DNA from: CALJDF01 sp038121105
GTDB taxonomy: Bacteria; Pseudomonadota; Alphaproteobacteria; SHVP01
Reading direction: 5' to 3'
Assembly: GCA_038121105.1 (NCBI GenBank)
Contig: JAYONB010000004.1
Coordinates: 1-64,000, forward strand
DNA: 64,000 nt
In this document: one piece after another, positions 49,688 to 60,127 of the stretch
How positions within the stretch are numbered: the first letter of the stretch is position 1
Layout of the letters: each line of letters starts with the position of its first letter
Position numbers and translations under genes: made by a program
The notes under the pieces: generated by a model
Databases searched by the model: none
What the model saw: the letters and a program-made list of their open reading frames with translations, nothing else
What the model was told of the DNA's origin: nothing

Positions 49688-50815
49688 ATGATGGCCGCGC
49701 CGAAGTTTATCGGAAGCGATATCTATCGCCGCTCTCGCTACGGCGACAAGCATCCGTTGGCGATCCCTCGGGTGTCGGCGGTCATCGATCTTTGTCGCTC
49801 CCTCGGTTGGCTCGACGACGACGTCTATATCGATAGCCGGTTGGCGACCCGCGACGAGTTGTTGACGTTTCACCGTGCCGACTATCTCGACGCCCTCGTG
49901 CGCGCCGAAAGCGGCGAGACGTTGTCGCGTGACGAGCGGCGACGTTTCAACATCGGGCTAAACGGCAATCCGATCTTCGGTGAAATCTTCAGTCGTCCGG
50001 CGACGGCTTGCGGCGCGACGTTGACCGCGGTGGAAATGCTGAGCGCCGGCGACGGCATCGTCTACAGCCCGGCCGGGGGAACCCATCATGGGCGACCGGG
50101 TCATGCCAGCGGGTTTTGCTATCTCAACGATCCGGTCGTCGGCCTCTTGGCCTTCTTGGAGCACGGGTTCGACCGCGTGCTCTACGTCGACATCGATGCG
50201 CATCATTGCGACGGTGTCCAAGACGCTTTTCACGGCGATCCGCGCGTTCTGACGCTTTCGATCCACGAGGCGGGGCGTTGGCCCAATACCGGTCCGGCCC
50301 ATGACACCGCCGACGGGTCGGCGATCAACTTGCCCGTCGAACCGGGCTTCAACGATACAGAGATGGCCCTGCTGCGCGACGACGTCGTCATCCCAGTTGT
50401 CGACGCCTTCCGGCCACAGGTCTTGTTCCTGCAAACCGGTGCGGATGCGTTGTCCGAAGACCCTCTTTCGAAACTCGACCTTTCGAACAACGCGATTTGG
50501 GATTTCGTCGCTTCAGTTGCGGGGCTGGTGCCGCGAACGCTGATTGTGGGTGGCGGTGGCTACAACCCTTGGAGCGTAGCGCGATGCTGGTCGGGCATCT
50601 GGGCAGGACTAAACGGCTTTGCCGTCCCGGATACGCTGGACGGCCCGGCCGAGGCTTTCTTGCGCTCGCTCTCGTGGAATCGCGCAGCGGGCCGAGAGCC
50701 GCCGGACCATTGGTTTACGACGATTCGCGATCCGGCGCGCCCGGGTCCGGTCCGGCGGTCGACCGCGGATCTGGTTGCGGCGGCGCGTCTACGGATCGCC
50801 GACGCGTCGTGGTAG
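49688..50815 (+). CDS. Histone deacetylase-like (AcuC/AphA type) amidohydrolase
   Basis: 375 residues from ATG 49688; ATG 49691 or GTG 49673 are possible. The zinc enzyme motifs are GTHHGRPGHASGFCYLND (active-site His-His), VDIDAHHCDGVQDAF (zinc Asp and His), GADALSEDPLS (zinc Asp) and GGGGYNP (Tyr). Such bacterial enzymes remove acetyl groups from acetylated proteins or polyamines. It is directly followed by an SDR remnant with no intergenic space, which shows that DNA has been lost there. Confidence 0.92.
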   Translation: MMAAPKFIGSDIYRRSRYGDKHPLAIPRVSAVIDLCRSLGWLDDDVYIDSRLATRDELLTFHRADYLDALVRAESGETLSRDERRRFNIGLNGNPIFGEIFSRPATACGATLTAVEMLSAGDGIVYSPAGGTHHGRPGHASGFCYLNDPVVGLLAFLEHGFDRVLYVDIDAHHCDGVQDAFHGDPRVLTLSIHEAGRWPNTGPAHDTADGSAINLPVEPGFNDTEMALLRDDVVIPVVDAFRPQVLFLQTGADALSEDPLSKLDLSNNAIWDFVASVAGLVPRTLIVGGGGYNPWSVARCWSGIWAGLNGFAVPDTLDGPAEAFLRSLSWNRAAGREPPDHWFTTIRDPARPGPVRRSTADLVAAARLRIADASW

Positions 50816-51449
50816 GTTTCCGGTCGGCACGGCAAGGACCAAGAGCGATCGGCTGGATGTCTTGCTCAACAACGCCGGCGTTCTGATGTTCCGGCGTGAG
50901 GAAACCCAAGACGGGATCGAGATGACCTTCGGGCTCAACCATCTGAGCTACTTTTTACTGACCCATGAGCTCCTCGATCTGCTCAAGGAGAGCCGGCCCG
51001 CACGCATTGTAAATGTCGCCTCCATCGCCCATCGGCGCGCGCGGCTCGATTTCGACGACCTTGAGCTCAAGACCGGTTTTCGCGCGATGAAGGCCTATTC
51101 CCGGTCCAAGCTTGCCAACGTCATGTTCACCTATGCACTCTCGCGTCGTTTGACGGGCAGTGGCGTTACCGCGAACTGCCTGCATCCGGGTTTCGTGCGC
51201 ACGCATTTCGGTCAAAACAACGGCTTCTTTGCACGGTTGGGGGTTTCGCTGGCCATGCGCTTCGGGAACGCCATTTCGGTGGCGCAAGGGGCGCAAACCA
51301 GCGTCTTCCTGGCAAGCGCCCCGGAGGTCGCCGAGCAGAGCGGATGTTATTTCGACGAATGCAAGGCGGTGAAGTCCAACCAAGCGAGTTACGATGAGAT
51401 CGCCCAGGAAAGGCTTTGGGATGTCAGCGCGACGATGGTGGGATTGTGA
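50816..51449 (+). pseudogene. Short-chain dehydrogenase, N-terminally truncated
   Basis: The reading frame holds the later two thirds of an SDR: RLDVLLNNAGVL, the SxxS region IVNVASIAHR, the catalytic YSRSKLANVM, and CLHPGFVRTHF. The N-terminal Rossmann motif TGxxxGIG with its first 70-80 residues is missing, and the deacetylase gene abuts where it should be. No ribosome site or plausible start precedes RLDVLLNN, so the product cannot bind NAD(P) as it stands. The next gene starts in its stop (GTGA). Confidence 0.78.
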
Positions 51450-52116
51450 AATCTTTCGCCGATATTTCGAGCCAGGCAGCGCAGAACGCGGGTGGTCCCG
51501 CGGCGCTGAAGACCCGTTTGCCGAAGGTTGAGACGGCGGCGGCGTTGCGCAAGGTCGGCGATGACCGGTATCTCTCGACGATGTCGCTGCGCATCTTTGC
51601 CGCCGGTTTGCGCCATCAAATGGTCCGAGACAAATGGCCCGCCTTCGAAGAGGTTTTCGCGGGATTTGTCCCGGGGCGTGTTGCCTCGTTTTCGGACGAG
51701 GCGCTCGAAGGCTTGATGAACGACCGCCGTATCATCCGTCATTGGGGCAAGATCTCGGCGACCCGCGTCAACGCCATCGCCATGATGGAGATCGCCAAGG
51801 TACACGGCAGCTTTGCCGATTGGTTGGCCGATTGGCCCGTCACGGACATCGTCGGATTGTGGGATGCTCTACAAAAGCACTTTTCGCAGCTTGGCGGGAT
51901 GTCGGGACCGATGTTCCTGCGCTGGGTCGGGAAGGACACCTTCATGTTGTCGCCCGACGTCGTCCATGTTCTGAAGGAGCTCGGGGTCGCCGATAGCGCG
52001 TTCAAGGGAAAGAAAGATCGCCGCCTCGCCCAGGAGGCGTTCAACCAATGGCACGCGGAAAGCGGATTGCCTCTTTCTCAGATCAGCATGACCTTGGCGA
52101 TCTATGCAGGTGTCCG

Positions 52117-52120
<4 letters not shown>
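51446..52120 (+). CDS. DNA-3-methyladenine glycosylase I-like protein
   Basis: 224 residues from GTG 51446, overlapping the SDR stop. The protein resembles Tag-type glycosylases: RYLSTMSLRIFAAGLRHQMV, KWPAFEEVFAGFVP, MNDRRIIRHWGKISATRVNA. It lacks the full set of zinc ligands (Cys/His) of E. coli Tag that I could see, so it may be a divergent branch. The active-site Glu cannot be identified with confidence. The dusA start overlaps its stop by four bases. Confidence 0.75.
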
Positions 52121-53114
<994 letters not shown>

Positions 53115-53118
<4 letters not shown>

Positions 53119-54221
53119 AGAAAAACGCTGAGGACGCCGGTTTGCGTATATAGGCGGTCGTTCGAAATCTCGCCCGATCCAAAAAACCCGATCAACGGAA
53201 TTTCGCCGAGAACTTCTTGGATCATGGTCGCTTCTTCGTTGGTTTCGAAGAGGTGCGGGCCCCGCGCCACGCACGAACTGTAGATCGCACCCCGCGGCGT
53301 CGCGCCGAGGCGCTTTTTCAATTGCGACAGGCGGGTTCGGAGGTCTTCGCGCGCGGTGTCTGCATCGCGGCGGCAGAACATAATGGGTTGTCCGCGCGAT
53401 AACGGTGCGCCGATCCCCAAGAGCCCGCGCTCTTCGTCTGCGCCGACGAGATTGCGGACGACATAGTCCGCTTGATCCGAGCCCTCGACGGGAAACGCCA
53501 CGAACACCGTGCCTGCGGCGCTTTGAAGGTTGCCGCGATAGTCTTCTCCCGCATCGGCAAACAGCGCGTCGAGAGCCGGTGCGTCGTCGATGGTAACCGC
53601 CACGTTGCGGTCGCATTCGGTGATATGGCGTAGCGGGCCCGTGGGCACGCAGCCTTGCGAGACCGCTGTTGCAACGGCGACATCGGGCGCAAACAGGGCA
53701 CCTGAAAACCCACCGCCGGTGACCCCGCCCGCGACCTGCGAGGGATCGATTTCCGGCGCGGTGAGGCCACCTGACAGGAAGGCGCCGCTCGCCTCGGCGA
53801 AGAAGGGCAGGAGGCGCAGCATATCTCGACCGCCCGGGTCGCCGTGGATGATCGCGAAACCGCCGCCGAGGGCATCGCTGGTCCCCGGCGCGGTCCAATC
53901 GGAGGGATCGTCTTTTTCGGTATCGAACAGCTTTACGTCGTCGCCGTCCAAAGCCGCAACCATGAGCGCAACGGCCGGGACGCCGAAATACTCGGTGTTG
54001 CTGGCACAAATGCCGATCCCGCAGGCGCCGACCCAGTCCCGGATGCCGGTTTCGAACTGGAGGTTGCGCACGATGTCGCCGAGGTTGGTCCCGGCTTCTT
54101 GCGTTACGTAAACGAAACCGAGGTTTTGGTCGTCCGACAACGCGCCGAGTTGTCGCGTCGCGTCTCGGCTGGCGGCGCGCCAGTCTTTCCCCGCGGCGTG
54201 TCCGACAAGGAAGCGGGACAC
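53115..54221 (-). CDS. FIST-domain signal protein
   Basis: 368 residues from GTG 54221. Recognised from the FIST N and C pattern: a VTQEAG and GACGIGICASNTEYFG-type start and the C-terminal RGAIYSSCVARGPHLF and IPLIGFFGSGEI. FIST domains are predicted ligand sensors, often with amino-acid-like ligands, in two-component systems. There is no output domain here. The isochorismatase gene lies seven bases upstream on the same strand and a broken histidine kinase beyond it. Confidence 0.85.
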
Positions 54222-54227
54222 GTCGGG

Positions 54228-54863
54228 TTAGGAGGCGTTGCTGTTGAGCCGCTCTATTTCGGCGATGACCTCGTTGCTTGCAATCACATCGCCGTACTTT
54301 TGGTTCATGTCGAACAAGCTTGCGTCGTGCGGCCCGATGGCGCGATCGCCGACACAATCGCGCGGCACGATGGGGCGGTAGTTGCGCGCGCAAGCATCGA
54401 CGACCGTGGCGCGAACGCAGCCGCTGGTCGTGGCGCCGGTTACGATCAAGGTGTCGACATGATGGTAGTTCAACCAGGCGTCTAGCCCGGTGCCGTGAAA
54501 GGATGAAGCGTCGGTCTTGTCGACGATTAGTTCTCCCTCGATCGGCTCCAGTTCGGGGACGACTTGGCTCAACGGGTTGTCCTCGGTCAAGGTCTTGAGC
54601 TTGGGCGCTTTCTCGACGAATACGCCGGCGTTGCTGCCGTCTTTTTGGTAGATGATTCGCGTGAAGGCGACCGGCACGTTGTTGCGCCGCGCGGCATCGA
54701 GGAGGGTTTTCGTCGCGGCAATCGCGTCGGGGATGTTGCCGCCCCCGAAAACGTCCGGGTCGTTGAACCCGTTGACGAAGTCGACCACCACGAGCGCGGC
54801 TTTTTGTCCGAACCCGAGCCGGTTGCCCATGCCTTGTTTCTTGTAAATGGCGCTTTCGTCCAT
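54228..54863 (-). CDS. Isochorismatase-family hydrolase (copy 2)
   Basis: 211 residues from ATG 54863, behind CAGGGAGA. Triad: Asp in LVVVDFVNGF, Lys in IVDKTDASSFHGTGL, Cys in GATTSGCVRATVVD. Like the copy at 48282, it resembles N-carbamoylsarcosine amidase. The two copies are diverged but share their motif layout. Operon with the FIST gene (six bases between), suggesting that FIST senses its substrate or product. Confidence 0.9.
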   Translation of the reverse strand: MDESAIYKKQGMGNRLGFGQKAALVVVDFVNGFNDPDVFGGGNIPDAIAATKTLLDAARRNNVPVAFTRIIYQKDGSNAGVFVEKAPKLKTLTEDNPLSQVVPELEPIEGELIVDKTDASSFHGTGLDAWLNYHHVDTLIVTGATTSGCVRATVVDACARNYRPIVPRDCVGDRAIGPHDASLFDMNQKYGDVIASNEVIAEIERLNSNAS

Positions 54864-54959
54864 TGCTGTCTCCCTGTGGTGCCTTCGTTTCTCGGCTGCG
54901 GTGTTATTGCTTTGGGCATAATGCGGTAGAAACAGGGAAAGAAGAAAGGACCGAATCCC

Positions 54960-56081
54960 TTGCACGACGGCGGCGCCGACCTCGGACGACTGACAAAGCA
55001 AGAACTGATCGCAATGATCCAGTCGGCTGGGGGATCGGGCGGGACACGCGCCGACTCGGAATTCCGGGCGTTGGTCGATGACTCTATCCTTGGCGTGGTT
55101 GTCCATCGCCACGGAAAGGCGCTCTACGCGAACTAAGCCTTTGCGACATTGCTTGGGTTCGCGGCGCCGGAAGAAGTGCTCGCCATGGAGTCGATCCTTT
55201 CGTTCTTCGTACCGGAAAACCGTGCCCGGGTGCGCGACCTGCATGAGCGAAGACTTTCCGGAGAAGACATGCCGAGGGTGTTCGAACACCCATTGATTCG
55301 ACAGGACGGAACACGGGTGTGGATCGAAAGCCGCATAAGTTACGCGATGTGGGGCGGCGAACCCGCGGTCCATGTTGCCGTGGTCGACGCCACCGAAAAA
55401 CGCCGAATCGAACAGATGAAAGACGACTTCGTGTCGACGGTCAGCCACGAGCTGAGAACGCCCCTGACCTCGATTAGCGGCGCCCTTGGCCTGATCGCGA
55501 GCGGGATGGCCGGACCGGTCCCCGCGAAGCAGCGGGAATTGGTTGAGATTGCCGCCAATAACAGCGAACGATTGGTGCGCCTGGTCAGCGATATTCTCGA
55601 TGCGCAGTCCTTCGAGAGCGGCGACTTCTCGCTGGAGGTGGCGCCAATCAGTGCAGATGCCGTCGTGGAAGAGGCTTTGGCGGTCAATCGACCCTTCCTG
55701 GAACGCCTTGATGCTCAGGCCAACTTCGTACGCCGGACGGATGGTGCGGTCGTGACCGGTGCGCGGGACGCCATGGTGCAAGTTCTGACGAATCTACTAT
55801 CCAATGCCGCGAAGTTTGCGGGCGAGAACGACATCGAATTGTCAGCTTGCGTCGACGAGGGCTGGGTCGAATTTGTGGTGAGTGATCGTGGCCCCGGGAT
55901 TGACGGCGAACTGGTGCCGAATCTCTTCACCCGGTTTGCACGGGGCCGCTCCGTCGGTGGCACAGGGTTGGGGCTCTAACTCTCGCGTAACCTGGTTGAG
56001 GCACAGGGAGGGTCGATCGCGTATCTGCCTGGGCATCCGGGCAGCCGATTTGTCGTGCGCCTCCCGCTTGCGCCCACCTAA
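54960..56081 (+). pseudogene. PAS sensor histidine kinase with two in-frame TAA stops
   Basis: A single frame from TTG 54960 (GAAAGGA upstream) to TAA 56079-56081 encodes a complete kinase apart from two internal TAA codons. The first, at 55134-55136, interrupts the PAS domain (KALYAN-stop-AFATLLGF). The second, at 55977-55979, follows the G2 box (GTGLGL-stop-LSRNLVEAQGG). Between them are the H box STVSHELRTPL, the N box NLLSNAAKFA and G1 DRGPGID. Each is explained by a single base change (for example CAA Gln to TAA). The product would be truncated and inactive. A FIST sensor gene is divergent. Confidence 0.8.
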
Positions 56082-56168
56082 GGATCTGCTCCCCATCTCG
56101 GAACGAACCGGTCCCTTTGCGACCGTTGTCCCGGTATAGTGCAGCCACAGCACAACAAGGGGTTCACG

Positions 56169-57275
56169 ATGGCCGGTTTTCTCAATCTTGATCTTGCCCA
56201 CGACGAAATCTCGCGCGAGGCGTTCGTGCTCGATCTCAAGCTTCACATCAACACCGGCCTTGGGCCGGAATTGCGCGGTGTTTACGAGAAAAAGGCGGTG
56301 CCGGAGATTCGCAAAGCCCTGGGGCGGGATGCGAAGGACCGTCACGAAATTCGCAAAGCCATGGTGGCTCAACCGACTTGGCAATCTTGGGCATCGTTGT
56401 GGTCGACCTCGCAGGAGTTGATGTGGGACACCATCGGTGGCGAGATCGATCGGCTCGATGAAGACTTGCGCGAGACCGCCAAGGTGAAAGGTGCCGCCAA
56501 AGGCAGTTTGCGCATCGACCCGGCGTTTGAGGCGCCGGGCTATGTCTCGGATGTCCATATTCATGGCCAGCCCGGCGGCTACGACCTGAACTTATCCGAC
56601 GATGATGTGACGGCGGGTGCCTTCTGCGAAGGCGCGGGACGGATCTATGCGCGCGGGCAAGGCGTCGTGGCAAAAGGCAACAAGGCGATCCACTATCTCT
56701 TCGAGAACCTTTGCGAAGCCTATCCGGATCTCAAGCCGCGCCGGATTCTCGATATCGGCTGCGGGACTGGCGGCAGCGCGGTGGCCGCCAAGACCTTTTT
56801 TCCCGATGCGGAAGTGCACGGCATCGATATTGGGGCGGGGCTGATGCGTTACGCCCATGCGCGCGCGGAAATGCAGGGCGTGCCGGTTCACTTCGCGACC
56901 CAGAACGGCGAGCACACTGATTTCCCCGACGGCCACTTCGACCTCGTCGTATCGGGGACCCTTTTGCACGAGATGTCATACAAAGCGATGTACAACATGT
57001 GTCGTGAAAGCCATCGACTGCTGTCACCCGGCGGCGTTATGGCGCACCTAGAGGTCGCGCTGCGTCACAAGGACGTCGACGACTTGTATTTTCAGTTTTA
57101 TCGGGACTGGAGCACGCACTACAACGCCGAACCGTTTTGGGGAAAGCTGCATGACATGGACGTCATCGATCCCATGATCAAAGGCGGATTTGCGCGTGAG
57201 GCGGCCTGGGAAAAGTATTTCAAGATTCCCAGCGGCGCCCGGTGGTGGGCGATGGGAGCGCAAAAGGCCGCTTAG
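56169..57275 (+). CDS. Large SAM-dependent methyltransferase (paralogue 3)
   Basis: 368 residues from ATG 56169, behind AAGGGG. Same two-part layout as the proteins at 8223 and 11584: N-terminal domain with QPGGYDLNL near 134, then ILDIGCGTG at 193-201, HGIDIG, HFDLVVSGTLLHE (LLHE 265-268), and HRLLSPGGVMAH. It is the shortest of the three and lacks the C-terminal extension of paralogue 1. Its convergent neighbour is a VOC protein, not an OYE/FadH-like enzyme; their stops overlap by four bases. Confidence 0.88.
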   Translation: MAGFLNLDLAHDEISREAFVLDLKLHINTGLGPELRGVYEKKAVPEIRKALGRDAKDRHEIRKAMVAQPTWQSWASLWSTSQELMWDTIGGEIDRLDEDLRETAKVKGAAKGSLRIDPAFEAPGYVSDVHIHGQPGGYDLNLSDDDVTAGAFCEGAGRIYARGQGVVAKGNKAIHYLFENLCEAYPDLKPRRILDIGCGTGGSAVAAKTFFPDAEVHGIDIGAGLMRYAHARAEMQGVPVHFATQNGEHTDFPDGHFDLVVSGTLLHEMSYKAMYNMCRESHRLLSPGGVMAHLEVALRHKDVDDLYFQFYRDWSTHYNAEPFWGKLHDMDVIDPMIKGGFAREAAWEKYFKIPSGARWWAMGAQKAA

Positions 57276-58264
57276 GCGGCGGCCACCAACTCCTGTAGCG
57301 CGCCCGATCCGGGGTTTCGCACCACCATTGTGCGGCGCGGGCCGAAGCCCGGCAGATCCGTCGTCATCTCGGGCGAAAACTCCTCGACGCCGAGTTCGCG
57401 GCACGTCGCAGCCGCGCGGTCGAAATCCGCGACGACGAACGTCTGCGCGAGATAGCCCCGGTTGGGCGGCACGGCGCGGGGCGTGGTGTTCGGCGGCGTG
57501 AAGTCGAGCGGCGTCGACGTCGCGATCTTGCCGAACATGTGGTTGCCCTGCATGAACAATGTCCAGATCCGGTGCTCGCCGAGGCGCAGGAAATGCCGGG
57601 CCTCGGCGCTGGAGAGTTCTTCGTCGATCAGCGGCCGCATCAAAAGCACGTCTTCGTAGAAACGTTTGCCGCGCTCGCGAGATTGCAGCACGTGATTGGT
57701 CGTCACGACCGGCGTGAATCCGGTGCGCGTGCGACCATGCTTTTCTACGTAGGCGCGCATTTGGCCGATCCGGGTCTTGGGGGCGGTGGTCGCGAGTTCG
57801 ACCAAGTTGATCAACACGCCATCCGGGCCTTCGAAGACGACCTCGATCGGGGTGCCGACGTCCGGCGTCATGGCGTGCGCTTTGGGCTCGCTCCAAAATT
57901 GGAATCCCGCCGCCGCGAACTTTTCGGCCGCGGCGTGAATATCGGCGGTATAGAAATTGAGGTTCGACAATCCGTAGTGCCAGGGCTCTTTGTTGGCGCG
58001 CACCACTTTTCGTTCGGTCCCCGGGCAGTCGATTAGCAGGATTCGACCGACTTGGCTGTCGCCCGCTTGGAGAAAGGCTGCATCGGCGGTGGTGCCGGCC
58101 GGTAGGCCCCAGTGTTTTTCCAACCCGGTGCCGCGCCAGTCGCGCCGTTCGACAAGGTCGAGCCCGATCATGTCTCGATAGAGCCGCAGCGAAGCATCCA
58201 TATCGCCGGTGCCGAGAACGGCGACGCTGAGCGGGCTGCCTTCGGGTGCAACGATTTCTGCCAT
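57272..58264 (-). CDS. Two-domain VOC (glyoxalase/dioxygenase-fold) protein
   Basis: 330 residues from ATG 58264, behind GGGGGAAAG. First VOC unit: LSVAVLGTGDMDASLRLYRDM, with HYGLSNLNFYTADI; second: TPVVTTNHVLQSRERGKRFYED with FVVADFDRAAATCREL. Metal ligands are plausible (His in PWHYGLS, His in TNHVL, Glu at the C-terminus) but not certain. The reaction is unknown. Convergent with the paralogue 3 methyltransferase. Confidence 0.85.
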   Translation of the reverse strand: MAEIVAPEGSPLSVAVLGTGDMDASLRLYRDMIGLDLVERRDWRGTGLEKHWGLPAGTTADAAFLQAGDSQVGRILLIDCPGTERKVVRANKEPWHYGLSNLNFYTADIHAAAEKFAAAGFQFWSEPKAHAMTPDVGTPIEVVFEGPDGVLINLVELATTAPKTRIGQMRAYVEKHGRTRTGFTPVVTTNHVLQSRERGKRFYEDVLLMRPLIDEELSSAEARHFLRLGEHRIWTLFMQGNHMFGKIATSTPLDFTPPNTTPRAVPPNRGYLAQTFVVADFDRAAATCRELGVEEFSPEMTTDLPGFGPRRTMVVRNPGSGALQELVAAA

Positions 58265-58384
58265 GGTCTTTCCCCCGATCTGTGCGCCCGATCTTGGCAT
58301 GCCCCGGGGGTGGTTAAAACGATGGGATTGGTGCCGTCGGCTTTGGCTCCTGTATGCTTGGCGCCATTGATGAAAGGGGGCCGC

Positions 58385-58711
58385 ATGAGACGATTCCTGG
58401 TTTTGGCTGCGTTTGCTTTGGCTGTCGTTCCTTTTGGGGTGGCCCATGCCGACGCGATCGACGGGCACTGGTGTTCGGTGCGCGGCGAAACGATTTCGAT
58501 CGACGGGCCACGGGTCCACACGCTCGGGGGCCGTCAACTCGAAGGTCTCTACGACCGACACGGGTTCATCTATACGGTGCCGGACGCGGAGCCTGACGCC
58601 GGCAAGCAGGTGCGCATGGTGCTGGTCGACGACAACACCGTTCGGCTGACAATCGGGGAGGGCGCGACCGAGCTTCAGACTTGGCGGCGCTGCCGGCCCG
58701 GAACGAGCTGA
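58385..58711 (+). CDS. Small secreted hypothetical protein
   Basis: 108 residues from ATG 58385, behind AAAGGGGG. A signal peptide (FLVLAAFALAVVPFGVAHAD, cut after AHA) precedes a mature domain of about 85 residues with two Cys (HWCSVRGETI and RRCRPGTS) that could form a disulfide. I do not recognise a family. It is 17 bases upstream of the next VOC gene. Confidence 0.75.
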   Translation: MRRFLVLAAFALAVVPFGVAHADAIDGHWCSVRGETISIDGPRVHTLGGRQLEGLYDRHGFIYTVPDAEPDAGKQVRMVLVDDNTVRLTIGEGATELQTWRRCRPGTS

Positions 58712-58728
58712 GAAAGGGAGAGACACCG

Positions 58729-59628
58729 ATGACGAAAGCGATACTTGGCCCCTTCGCCGGCGCCACCGTGATGGCGCCCGATCCGACGGTCGCCGCCGCG
58801 GCCTATGTGAACCATCTGGGCTACCAGGAGGTCATCGCGACACAGGTGCCGAACGACATAGCGGCCAGTTGGGGCGCGCCCGCCATGGCGGGACGCCGCG
58901 TTGTCTCGGTACGAAGCGAATCGGGCAACGGCGCCATCTTGAGGTTTGTTGAAGGTACGCCGTTAGGTTCGTACGCACCGTTCACGACCTACGGATGGAA
59001 CGCGCTCGAAATTCTCACGACCGATGTCGACAGTCTCCCGGCCAAGCTTGAGGGGTCGCCCTTCAAGATCATCGGGATGCCACGCGATCTCTATCCCTCG
59101 GGTTCCATCCGCGCGATGCAGACCCTCGCCGTGGCCAAGGAGATGGTCTATCTGACGCAAATCAATGAAGCGCCGGAGACCGACTATCTGCCAAAGGCCA
59201 AGACCTTGGTGGACCACCTGTTCATTACCATTCTCGGGAGCGACGATTTCGAAGGGAGCCGCAAGTTCTACAGCGACCACTTCGATGTCACGCTGGGTGA
59301 GGTGCACGACATGCGTGTCACCGGATTGAACGTCGCCTTCGATCTCGACATCGAGACCAAGCACAAGCTGTCGACGATCCGACTGGCGGAAAAGGCGACG
59401 CTTGAACTGGATGATTTTCCCAAGGCCGCGAAACACCGCGAGGTACGCGACGGCGAAATCCCACCTGGGATCGCCTTGTTGTCTTTGATCGTCGATTCGC
59501 TGGACAACGTGAAGTTGCCGTTTCGCGGCGACATCATCCAGCGCGACGGGCCGCTCTATCAGGGCCGCCGTGCCGCCACGATCGTTGGCAGCGCGGGCGA
59601 GTGGATCGAGCTTGTCGAACGCGCTTAG
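58729..59628 (+). CDS. VOC family protein
   Basis: 299 residues from ATG 58729, behind AAAGGGAGAG. VOC-like modules: GPFAGATVMAPDPTVAAAAYV and, after the middle, LVDHLFITILGSDDFEGSRKF. His in DHLF is a likely metal ligand; the N-terminal module has degenerate ligands. Function is unknown. The ureidoglycolate lyase gene starts 10 bases after its stop, so it may act in the same pathway. Confidence 0.85.
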   Translation: MTKAILGPFAGATVMAPDPTVAAAAYVNHLGYQEVIATQVPNDIAASWGAPAMAGRRVVSVRSESGNGAILRFVEGTPLGSYAPFTTYGWNALEILTTDVDSLPAKLEGSPFKIIGMPRDLYPSGSIRAMQTLAVAKEMVYLTQINEAPETDYLPKAKTLVDHLFITILGSDDFEGSRKFYSDHFDVTLGEVHDMRVTGLNVAFDLDIETKHKLSTIRLAEKATLELDDFPKAAKHREVRDGEIPPGIALLSLIVDSLDNVKLPFRGDIIQRDGPLYQGRRAATIVGSAGEWIELVERA

Positions 59629-59638
59629 GAGCCAAGTG

Positions 59639-60127
59639 ATGAGAGAAATAACAGCACAACTGATCGATGCGGCGGCCTTCGAACCCTACGGCCAAGTCTT
59701 GTCGGACCCTGGTCCGGACAATCGGACCGATTATGTGGCCAAACTCAGCAATGGCCGCCCGAGCCTGCCGCCCAATCTGGGCGTGGTCCGCGCGATGCCG
59801 CCCAAAGCGCTGCCGATCGAAGTTACAAAGATGGAGCGGCATCCCTTGTCGTCGCAGTCTTTCATGCCGCTCGATTGCGACCGGTACTTGGTGATCGTGG
59901 CGAAGCCGCAGGGCGAGGACGGCCCGCCCGATCTCACGACGCTCCGCGCCTTCGTGGTGCCGGGGCATGCCGGGATCAACTACACGGCGGGGACCTGGCA
60001 CTTTCCGCTGACGAGTTTGGACCGGCCCGCGACCTTTGGCCTATTGATGTACATGGATGGCGGGCCGAGCGACGAAGACTGGCACACCTTGGACGCGCCC
60101 ATCACGCTGCACGTCGACGGGGACTAA
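59639..60127 (+). CDS. allA: Ureidoglycolate lyase (AllA)
   Basis: 162 residues from ATG 59639. Pattern: ITAQLIDAAAFEPYGQVL, SSQSFMPLDCDRYLVIVA, GHAGINYTAGTWHFPL, the cupin-like fold of AllA, which splits ureidoglycolate to glyoxylate and urea. Length is typical (about 160). No allantoinase or allantoate amidohydrolase is present in the window, so the substrate may instead be another ureido compound, as the linked carbamoylsarcosine-like hydrolases elsewhere suggest. Stop overlaps the Crp gene by four bases. Confidence 0.88.
   Translation: MREITAQLIDAAAFEPYGQVLSDPGPDNRTDYVAKLSNGRPSLPPNLGVVRAMPPKALPIEVTKMERHPLSSQSFMPLDCDRYLVIVAKPQGEDGPPDLTTLRAFVVPGHAGINYTAGTWHFPLTSLDRPATFGLLMYMDGGPSDEDWHTLDAPITLHVDGD

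Noticed and set aside
54960..56081. Stop-codon reassignment as the cause of the two TAA codons
   Set aside because: Many intact genes in the window end with TAA (for example at 1703 and 13914) and no gene other than this one shows an internal TAA, so nonsense mutation or sequencing error is more likely.
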